This document shows positions 55,550 to 62,628 of a stretch of 64,000 nucleotides of DNA, piece by piece. The stretch covers positions 1-64,000 of the forward strand of contig NZ_JAJFZK010000006.1 of NCBI RefSeq assembly GCF_020731355.1, read 5' to 3'. Each line of letters opens with the position of its first letter. Position 1 is the first letter of the stretch. The position numbers and the translations under genes are program-made. The notes under the pieces are model-generated. The model was not told the DNA's origin. It searched no databases and saw nothing but the letters and a program-made list of their open reading frames with translations. The DNA is from Bacillus sp. REN16 (GTDB lineage: Bacteria > Bacillota > Bacilli > Bacillales > Bacillaceae_L).

Positions 55550-56497
55550 ATGATTCAACTTTCTCAAAAAACAGCTACTGGCAGTGCACACGGTAAATTA
55601 ATTTTAACAGGAGAGCATGCTGTTGTGTATGGGATGCCTGCAATTGCGCTACCTTTTCCATTGGTTAAGGCAGTATCAACTGTTGAGGAAATTGCCGATG
55701 AATCGGTGATTTCCTGTGAATATTATGATGGTCCTCTTAATCAAGTTCCGGAAAAATTGCGAGGAATTGCTGCTTGTATAAAAGAAGCATTGAAAGTATT
55801 ACATAAACCACAAAAAGGTTTATGGATTCGGCTGAATACCTCAATCCCAATTGGTCGGGGACTTGGTTCAAGTGCTGCAATCGCAATGGCAGTTGTAAAG
55901 AGCCTATATTCTTTTTATGGGGCGGCCTTAAGTCAAAAAGACTTAATGACACTTGTCCATATAGCTGAAAGCTACGCTCATGGCAATCCAAGTGGAATCG
56001 ATACTGCCGCGGTATCAAGTGATTTTCCGATATGGTTTCAAAGAGGGAAAAGGCTGAAACAACTTCAACTTGCTAGACCACTATTCATGGTCATTGCGGA
56101 CACTGGAAGGATAGGAGATACCCATAGTGCTGTATCGATTGTAAGAAAAAACTATAAATATAAACCTGAATCGACAAAAAAGTCATTAAAACAGCTTGGA
56201 TACATTTCACTTGAGACTAAAAATGCGTTAGTAAACGGTAATGTGAATTCACTTGGTAGTTTGATGAATCGAGCACACACCGAGTTGTCAGAACTTGGTG
56301 TTAGTGATAATGGGATTGATAAGCTTGTACATGCAGCACGGAAAGAGGGGGCGCTTGGTGCAAAACTAACTGGTGGTGGTAGGGGAGGATGTATGATGGC
56401 TCTAGCACATAACCTAACTCAGTCCAAGGAGATTGCCAATGCGTTAATGAAAGCGGGGGCACGTAATGCCTGGTATTTTAAATTGAAAACTGATTAA
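55550..56497 (+). CDS. mvaK1: Mevalonate kinase
   Basis: Phosphorylates mevalonate to 5-phosphomevalonate with ATP. A 315-residue GHMP kinase: the N-terminal HGKLILTGEHAVVYGMPAIALP is diagnostic of mevalonate kinase, PIGRGLGSSAA (about 100-110) is the ATP loop, and KLTGGGRGGCMMALA is the C-terminal motif. First of three lower-pathway kinase-fold genes, in the same order (K1, D, K2) as in staphylococci. No upper-pathway genes (HMG-CoA synthase or reductase) are in the window. Confidence 0.95.
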   Translation: MIQLSQKTATGSAHGKLILTGEHAVVYGMPAIALPFPLVKAVSTVEEIADESVISCEYYDGPLNQVPEKLRGIAACIKEALKVLHKPQKGLWIRLNTSIPIGRGLGSSAAIAMAVVKSLYSFYGAALSQKDLMTLVHIAESYAHGNPSGIDTAAVSSDFPIWFQRGKRLKQLQLARPLFMVIADTGRIGDTHSAVSIVRKNYKYKPESTKKSLKQLGYISLETKNALVNGNVNSLGSLMNRAHTELSELGVSDNGIDKLVHAARKEGALGAKLTGGGRGGCMMALAHNLTQSKEIANALMKAGARNAWYFKLKTD

Positions 56498-56524
56498 GTT
56501 TTATAGAATGAAAGAGGGATATAG

Positions 56525-57499
56525 ATGAAAGCAACTGCAAGAGCATTTACGAATATTGCATTGATAAAGTACTGGGGGAAGCGGGATGAATCACTTTTTT
56601 TGCCAATGAATAATAGCCTTTCTATAACACTAGATAAATTTCATACAACAACTAGTGTTCAATTTTGCGAATGCCTTATGGAAGATATTGTTATACTTAA
56701 CCATTCACTCATGGATACAAATGAGGCAAGAAAAATCACTACATTTCTTGATCGCTTAAGGGGAAGTTCAGGAAAAAGGGTTCATGCAATTGTAGATTCG
56801 ATAAACAAGGTGCCAACAGCAGCGGGATTTGCCTCATCTGCATCTGGTTTTGCAGCATTAGCTACTGCTGCCACAAAAGCCCTTGATCTTGATGTAGATA
56901 AAAAAGCACTATCACAAATTGCTCGTCAAGGTTCAGGGTCTGCTTGCCGTTCAATCTATGGCGGATATGTTGAATGGCAAAAAGGGGAAAGGGAGGATGG
57001 AACAGATTCATATGCCTCTCAGGTCTTAGACGGAAAAGACTGGTATCTTAGCATTCTTTCGGTTACTTTGTCATCTGAACCAAAACATATATCAAGCAGA
57101 GAAGGAATGAAACGGACAGTTGAAACATCACCATTTTACTCCAGTTGGGTTGTTGAGGCGGAAAAAGATCTCCAAATTGCAAAGGAAGCCATCAGGAAGC
57201 GTGATTTTGAAATGCTAGGAAATGTCGTGGAAGCCAATGCCTTAAAAATGCATGCCACAACACTTGGGGCCAACCCACCATTTTTATATTGGCAGAGTGG
57301 AACATTTGAAGTCATGCAAGAAGTTCAAAGCTTACGGCAATTAGGCATTCAAGCATATTTCACAATTGATGCCGGTCCGAATGTTAAGATTTTATGTCAG
57401 CCTGATGATGAGCAGTATATAAGGAAGAAAATGTTGAATTTGCAAACTGTTCAGGATGTGCACCTATGCCATCCGGGACCAAGTGTTTCACTTATTTAG
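56525..57499 (+). CDS. mvaD: Diphosphomevalonate decarboxylase
   Basis: Makes isopentenyl diphosphate from 5-diphosphomevalonate with ATP. A 324-residue GHMP-fold enzyme with the signature IALIKYWGKRDESLFLPMNNS at the N-terminus, PTAAGFASSASGFAALA (about 97-112) and DAGPNVKILC near the end. AGAGGG precedes the ATG. A REP-like hairpin separates it from mvaK2. Confidence 0.96.
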   Translation: MKATARAFTNIALIKYWGKRDESLFLPMNNSLSITLDKFHTTTSVQFCECLMEDIVILNHSLMDTNEARKITTFLDRLRGSSGKRVHAIVDSINKVPTAAGFASSASGFAALATAATKALDLDVDKKALSQIARQGSGSACRSIYGGYVEWQKGEREDGTDSYASQVLDGKDWYLSILSVTLSSEPKHISSREGMKRTVETSPFYSSWVVEAEKDLQIAKEAIRKRDFEMLGNVVEANALKMHATTLGANPPFLYWQSGTFEVMQEVQSLRQLGIQAYFTIDAGPNVKILCQPDDEQYIRKKMLNLQTVQDVHLCHPGPSVSLI

Positions 57500-57502
57500 G
57501 TA

Positions 57503-57560
57503 GGGACACGGGGACAGGTTCGTATCCCACCTTGGGACAATAAACCTGTCCCTCTGTCCC
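57503..57560. repeat. REP-like element 6, full-length hairpin inside the mva operon
   Basis: GGGACACGGGGACAGGTT (57503-57520) pairs with AACCTGTCCCTCTGTCCC (57543-57560) over 18 positions with one mismatch and one G-T pair. The loop holds a smaller TCCCA/TGGGA hairpin. It lies between mvaD and mvaK2. Confidence 0.75.
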
Positions 57561-57589
57561 ATAATCGATTTTTGGAGGGAAAATTCTTT

Positions 57590-58696
57590 ATGACATATTC
57601 AGGATATCGTATAAAAGTACCAGGAAAACTTCTAATTGCAGGTGAATACGCGGTTCTTGAACCAGAACAGCAAGCAGTAGTTATTGCAGTTAACCGTTTT
57701 ATTACAGTTACAATCGAACCAAGTACACAATACATCCTTTCACTGCCGGATTTAGATTTTGATTTTTTGACTTGGGAAAATAGCGGGAATACGATTCAAC
57801 TTAGCGATTCGGATTCGCAATTACAGTTTATTCAACATTCGATTGAGGTCGCTACTCAATTTTTACAAGAAAGTTCAATCGATGTACGTCCTTTTCATTT
57901 AACAATCAATAGTGATCTTAATGACTCCTTAAGTGGTAGAAAATATGGGCTTGGCTCAAGTGCCGCTGTGGTTGTGGCTGTTATATCAGCTATATTAAAG
58001 CTGCATTGTACTGAAAATCCCTCACTTGATCAGATATTTAAACTATCTGCAATTTCCCATTTAAAAACACAAAAGAATGGCTCTGGGATTGATATTGCAG
58101 CCTCGACATATGGCGGCTGGCTAATGTATTCCTCTTTTCAACCCAAATGGGTATTAAATGAATTACAGAAAAGGACAAGACTCATCAATCTGGTTGAAAA
58201 GCCTTGGCCAAATTTATCCATCACCCCATTACATGCACCCACATGTCTTAAACTATATGTCGGCTGGACGAAAGAAGTCGCATCAACCGTGTCAATGATT
58301 AATAAGGTCAAAAGCTTTCAAAATAAGCAACCTAAAGAGTATTACCAGTTTTTAAAAAAAAGCTCTTTTGCTGTTGAAAGACTGCGGAAAAGCTTTGAGG
58401 AAAATGATTGCATGGGGGCTCTTTTAAGTCTATCAATAAACCGACAAGCCCTTAAGGAGCTAGGAGAGCATGCTGGCATTAAAATTGAAACCTTGGGGCT
58501 TGAAAAATTATTATCTGTAGCCTCAACATATGGCAGTTGTAAATCATCAGGGGCTGGAGGTGGCGATTGCGGAATTGTTTTCATGAAAGGCGAAGGACAT
58601 AGGGAGGCGCTTTATAAGGAATGGAGAAAAGTAGGCATCATTCCTTTAAATTTACGTATTTCGGAACAAGGTGTAAAGGTGAAAAGGCGGGAGTAA
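57590..58696 (+). CDS. mvaK2: Phosphomevalonate kinase
   Basis: Converts 5-phosphomevalonate to the diphosphate. A 368-residue GHMP kinase. KVPGKLLIAGEYAVLEPEQQA is the phosphomevalonate kinase N-terminus, GRKYGLGSSAAVVVAV the ATP loop, NGSGIDIAASTYGGW the substrate loop and SSGAGGGDCGI the C-terminal motif. ATG 57590 follows GGAGGG by 10-11 bases. Transcription must pass the REP-like hairpin, so its level may differ from mvaK1 and mvaD. Confidence 0.95.
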   Translation: MTYSGYRIKVPGKLLIAGEYAVLEPEQQAVVIAVNRFITVTIEPSTQYILSLPDLDFDFLTWENSGNTIQLSDSDSQLQFIQHSIEVATQFLQESSIDVRPFHLTINSDLNDSLSGRKYGLGSSAAVVVAVISAILKLHCTENPSLDQIFKLSAISHLKTQKNGSGIDIAASTYGGWLMYSSFQPKWVLNELQKRTRLINLVEKPWPNLSITPLHAPTCLKLYVGWTKEVASTVSMINKVKSFQNKQPKEYYQFLKKSSFAVERLRKSFEENDCMGALLSLSINRQALKELGEHAGIKIETLGLEKLLSVASTYGSCKSSGAGGGDCGIVFMKGEGHREALYKEWRKVGIIPLNLRISEQGVKVKRRE

Positions 58697-58709
58697 AGGA
58701 ATATCAACA

Positions 58710-59220
58710 ATGAATACTTTTAATAAGAAGAAAGTATAAATGAGGAAAACAAAGAGGATCTAGATGTCATCGTAGATGCATTCAAACGCGGCATCTTTTT
58801 AAATGTTTTGTCAAAAATAAAAGGATTTCGGGAAAACCATCAAATCAATAAAGAGTTCAGTAGGATGTTAACATTAATTGAAGTTGCCAGTCATTCTCAA
58901 ATAGGGGAAGGTAAGCAGGCCTCAGATATGATAGGAACATATATCAGGAACACGACAATAAATCGATTGATGAATTAATTTTATATGGAAATTTAGCATT
59001 CATGTGCGACTATAAACTTGTTCGGAAAATCATATCAGATGCAGTGGGCCAAATAGAAAGCAAAGAACCGGTTGATAAGAAAAAACAAATGATCAGGAGT
59101 TAGTTGCAGGTGCCCTTGGGGATACTATTTTATTTTTTCAAAATATCGGGAATAAGAAGAAACGTTTCTATGAAAATAAATTTGTAAAACTGGCTAATGA
59201 AAAAGCTCATAGAAGATAAA
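58710..59220 (+). pseudogene. Degenerate gene with three frame changes
   Basis: Three overlapping pieces of one apparent protein of about 160 residues. The first, NEENKEDLDVIVDAFKRGIF, runs through LTLIEVASHS to about 58945. The second starts YQEHDNKSIDELILYGNLAF and runs to about 59090. The third reads DQELVAGALGDTILFFQNIG and ends AHRR at 59218. Each continues the sense of the last in a new frame, and the ATG at 58710 stops after nine codons. I do not recognise the family. Confidence 0.6.
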
Positions 59221-59221
59221 T

Positions 59222-59248
59222 AGAAAAACCGTTCAGTTGACTGAACGG
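59222..59248 (-). terminator. Terminator of the LysE-type gene
   Basis: Minus strand CCGTTCAG-N4-CTGAACGG followed by TTTTT. Confidence 0.8.
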
Positions 59249-59270
59249 GAAAAGTGTTAGTATTTAAAAT

Positions 59271-59900
59271 CTAAATTCCAGTTTTAACGCCAAAACCTAC
59301 TAAAATTAGGCCAGTTGATTTTTGGAATACTTTTTGGAATTTTGAGTTATTTAACCATTTCTTTGCATAATCAATTACATAAACAAGGGTAAGAAACCAT
59401 AATACAGCGAGTAAAGTAAGGATGGTTGCTAATAAAATCAATTGCTGATTTACATTTCCGTTCAAATCAATAAATTGGGGCATGATGGTTATATAAACCA
59501 AAACAGTCTTTGGATTAAGAATATTACTTAGTAAAGCTTGCATAAAGGACTCTTTATTATATCGACTTGAAGAAATAGTAGGTACATTTGCTTGGGCTTG
59601 AATGTCCTCTAGAGAAAATACACTCTTTGCAAAAAAACTTTTTATTCCTAAATAAATTAAGTAAGCAGCACCCAAATATTTGATTGTACTGAAAAGAATG
59701 ACTGATTTTGCAATAACAACGGATAATCCAAGAATCGCAATAAGCGTCCAAAACGAAAGGCCAGTTGCCATCCCAAGAACTGTATAACGCCCAGCCTTTG
59801 ACCCGTAGCGGAGTGTGTTCTTGATCAAGAGCATCGTATCTACCCCGGGTATAATAACCATCATTGCAGCAATTGATATGTATGTTAGTAAACTATCCAT
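59271..59900 (-). CDS. LysE/RhtB-family amino acid exporter
   Basis: 209 residues with six helices. The N-terminal IIPGVDTMLLIKNTLRYGSKAG matches the LysE/RhtB PGP-type motif (here PGV). Also present are YLGAAYLIYLGIKSF and LSNILNPKTVLVYITIMPQF. It exports amino acids or derivatives. It is divergent from a TrmB-type regulator, with two inverted copies of a 21-base element between them. Confidence 0.9.
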   Translation of the reverse strand: MDSLLTYISIAAMMVIIPGVDTMLLIKNTLRYGSKAGRYTVLGMATGLSFWTLIAILGLSVVIAKSVILFSTIKYLGAAYLIYLGIKSFFAKSVFSLEDIQAQANVPTISSSRYNKESFMQALLSNILNPKTVLVYITIMPQFIDLNGNVNQQLILLATILTLLAVLWFLTLVYVIDYAKKWLNNSKFQKVFQKSTGLILVGFGVKTGI

Positions 59901-59922
59901 CTATTTTTCGCATCCTTTCCAA

Positions 59923-59943
59923 TAGTGACTACATAGGTAACTA
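59923..59943 (+). promoter_or_regulatory. Operator-like repeat, copy 1 (LysE side)
   Basis: Carries TAGTGACTAC and GTAACTA. It matches copy 2 on the opposite strand at 16 of 21 positions. Confidence 0.55.
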
Positions 59944-59998
59944 CTTAAAAAGTATATCAGATCGACTTGGAAAAAATCAACAAAATTTGCTAAGATAT

Positions 59999-60019
59999 TA
60001 GTTACATTGGTAGCGACTA
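59999..60019 (-). promoter_or_regulatory. Operator-like repeat, copy 2 (TrmB side)
   Basis: On the minus strand TAGTCGCTAC then GTAACTA, the inverted counterpart of copy 1. It lies 20 bases before the TrmB start codon. Confidence 0.55.
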
Positions 60020-60038
60020 AGGTTGTGGTGGAGGGTTT

Positions 60039-60866
60039 ATGAAAGAAAACATTTTAGAAACGTTAAAAAATCTAAATTTTACTGAATATGAAGCGAAAGC
60101 GTATCTTACTTTATTGGAAGATTCACCATTAACTGGTTATGCCGTAGCAAAAAATTCTGGTGTACCTCGTTCGAAAATATATGAAGTTCTGGAATGTCTT
60201 ACCTTACGGGGGGATATTCTTGTTAGTCCCGGAAATACAGCACAGTATATTCCTGTTCCTGCAAAAGAGCTAATTAAAAACCGTCGAATGAAAGCAGAAG
60301 AGAACTTTGAACTAGCGGAAAAATCATTGGCGGAATTTGAACGTTCCACAAATGACCGCGAAAATATCTGGAATATCACGGGACGCAATGAAATACTCGA
60401 TAAGGTCAAAGATTGTATAGTATCTGCAAAAAAAAGAATTCTCTTGGAGGTTTGGAAAGAGGAATTTGAGGAATTGGAGCATGATCTAAGGCAAGCAGCA
60501 AAAAGAGGGGTCAACGTAACGATTATTGCTTATGGGGAAATTAACACTGATTTTGCTCATGTTTACCTACACTATATGGGTGACAAAATTACGGAGGAGT
60601 ATGGTGGACGCTGGCTAGTTATTAGTGGAGATGATTCAGAAGTAGTAGCAGGAATTGTCTCGCTAGGTAAAGATAGCCGTGCAGCATGGTCAAGGCATGT
60701 AGGCTTAGTCATGCCAATTACTGAAGTCATGATTCATGATTTGTATATCATGGAAATAATGGAGAAACATAGAGAAATTTTAGAAGAAAGTTTTGGAGAA
60801 AACCTTGTCAATTTACGTCGGAAATTTTCGATCCATCCAGATTTCAAAAAACATTATATTAAATAA
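60039..60866 (+). CDS. TrmB-family transcriptional regulator
   Basis: 275 residues. An N-terminal winged helix (about 1-75) has LNFTEYEAKAYLTLLEDSPLTGYAVAKNSGVPRSKIYEVLE. A short coiled segment follows, then a TrmB C-terminal, phospholipase-D-like sensor domain (about 110-250) with ILLEVWKEE and DDSEVVAGIVS. It is likely the regulator of the divergent LysE exporter. It could also control the downstream fatty acid transporter. Confidence 0.9.
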   Translation: MKENILETLKNLNFTEYEAKAYLTLLEDSPLTGYAVAKNSGVPRSKIYEVLECLTLRGDILVSPGNTAQYIPVPAKELIKNRRMKAEENFELAEKSLAEFERSTNDRENIWNITGRNEILDKVKDCIVSAKKRILLEVWKEEFEELEHDLRQAAKRGVNVTIIAYGEINTDFAHVYLHYMGDKITEEYGGRWLVISGDDSEVVAGIVSLGKDSRAAWSRHVGLVMPITEVMIHDLYIMEIMEKHREILEESFGENLVNLRRKFSIHPDFKKHYIK

Positions 60867-61158
60867 ACTTGGACTTTTTTATCTGTTCTAAAGACTAGTA
60901 AAGGGGATGGTTTTAAGATGATGAAGGTTTTCGGTAACTTTTTCGGAGCAAATCAACAGCTCACCTTGGAAAAAATAAAAAAAAGTAAATAGGGACCTTT
61001 GGGGTTCGTTTTTTGGGGGTTAAGTGGTACATATACCGCAGCTTTGGTTGCGAAAAATAGACCTTTTATACTAACTTTTGTGAATCTCCCTACTCCTTTG
61101 TATATTTTAAAATTACTCCGAATATAATCAAGTTGAATACTTACAAGGGAGTGTGTAA
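60867..61158. other. 292-base interval before atoE
   Basis: Holds a small frame at 60918 (MMKVFGNFFGANQQ, 24 codons, AAAGGGG upstream). It stops at TAG 60990 and then stays open in frame for about 45 more codons, beginning GPLGFVFWGLSGTYTAALVA. This could be a nonsense-broken membrane protein gene or chance. No clear promoter for atoE is seen. Confidence 0.35.
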
Positions 61159-62481
61159 ATGGGGGTAGTAACAAGGTTTTTTGTCCGTCTCGTTCAACGT
61201 TTTCTTCCTGATGCCTTTATTTTTGCGATTATACTTACTTTCTTGGTGTTTGTCTTGGGGATCTTGTTTACAGATAGCGGACCGGTTAAGATGGTGACCC
61301 ATTGGGGAACAGGATTTTGGGATTTACTTTCTTTTACGATGCAAATGGCTCTAGTAGTGGTAACGGGGTATGTCTTGGCCAACGCACCCATTATTAAGAA
61401 TTTCCTTGCTCGATTGAGTAATTTGGCTAAAACACCGGGACATGCGGTTATGCTTGTAACTTTTGTATCTGCTATCGCTTGTTTAATTAACTATGGATTT
61501 GGACTAGTAGTTGGAGCGTTGTTTGCCATCCATGTGGCAAGGCAAGTACCATCCGCAGATTTTCGTATTTTAGTAGCTGGGGCATATAGTGGATTTTTAG
61601 TTTGGCATGGTGGATTTTCAGGATCAATTCCGTTGACAGTAGCAACCCCTGGTCATTTTTTAGAGAAAGACATGGGAGTCATTCCGGTAAGTGAAACTCT
61701 TTTTAGCCCAGCGAATTTATTTATTGTCGCAGCCCTAGTATTAACACTTCCGATATTTAATAGATTCTTGATGAAAAGCAGCAATGCGATTTACCAAGAT
61801 CGATCCCGTTGGGTGATTCCAGAGGATTCAATTGATACAAAAGAAGTGGTAACCCCAGCCACTCCAGCAGAAAAAATTGAAAACAGTGTGATCGTTTCGA
61901 TGCTCATCGGCATAATGGGTTTGGGCTTTATCGTCTACCATTTTGTTACCAAAGGCTTCGATTTAAATCTTAATATCGTAAACTTTATTTTCTTATTCTT
62001 AGGAATCATGCTACATAAAACACCGAAACAGTTCTTAGACACGGTAACGAACGGAGTAAAAAATGCAGGGGGCATTATCATTCAATTCCCCTTCTATGCC
62101 GGGATTATGGGAATGGTTACTTTTTCAGGACTATCCGAGGAAATGGCTTTGTGGTTTGCTTCATTTGCAAATGAGCAGACTTTGCCGTTCATTTCGTTTA
62201 TCAGTGGAGGTCTTATCAACGTTTTTGTACCATCCGGTGGTGGTCAATGGGCAGTGCAAGGACCGATTATGATCGAAGCAGCGGCGGCAATAAATGCGGA
62301 TATCGCGAAAACGGCCATGGGTGTTGCGTGGGGAGATGCCTGGACAAACATGATTCAACCATTCTGGGCCTTGCCTGCTTTAGCGATTGCCGGATTGCAT
62401 ATTCGGGATATCATGGGGTTCTGTGTCATGATTCTATTTTATAGCTTTATTCCGATTACAATAGGATTATTATTGTTTTAA
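61159..62481 (+). CDS. atoE: Short-chain fatty acid transporter (AtoE family)
   Basis: 440 residues with about 12 helices. It shows the AtoE landmarks RLVQRFLPDAFIFAIILT, HWGTGFWDLLSFTMQM, CLINYGFGLVVGALFA, WHGGFSGSIPLTVATPGH and NVFVPSGGGQWAVQGP. It is thought to take up short-chain fatty acids such as butyrate or acetoacetate. The acetoacetate-type CoA transferase (scoAB) is at 32.8 kb, not adjacent. GGGAG precedes the ATG. Confidence 0.93.
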   Translation: MGVVTRFFVRLVQRFLPDAFIFAIILTFLVFVLGILFTDSGPVKMVTHWGTGFWDLLSFTMQMALVVVTGYVLANAPIIKNFLARLSNLAKTPGHAVMLVTFVSAIACLINYGFGLVVGALFAIHVARQVPSADFRILVAGAYSGFLVWHGGFSGSIPLTVATPGHFLEKDMGVIPVSETLFSPANLFIVAALVLTLPIFNRFLMKSSNAIYQDRSRWVIPEDSIDTKEVVTPATPAEKIENSVIVSMLIGIMGLGFIVYHFVTKGFDLNLNIVNFIFLFLGIMLHKTPKQFLDTVTNGVKNAGGIIIQFPFYAGIMGMVTFSGLSEEMALWFASFANEQTLPFISFISGGLINVFVPSGGGQWAVQGPIMIEAAAAINADIAKTAMGVAWGDAWTNMIQPFWALPALAIAGLHIRDIMGFCVMILFYSFIPITIGLLLF

Positions 62482-62485
62482 TGCG

Positions 62486-62514
62486 AGGCAAACGGGCGTA
62501 CCGTTTGCCTTTTC
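62486..62514 (+). terminator. Terminator of atoE
   Basis: Arms AGGCAAACGG and CCGTTTGCCT around GCGTA, then TTT. Confidence 0.8.
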
Positions 62515-62628
62515 TATATCTCAATATTGCTTAATTATTAGAAACTGATGAATAAATGTATTCATTACAAAAGAAACTTTTTATGATGTTATCCGTATAT
62601 ACAGTTATGAAACTTGAAAGGAGACAAT

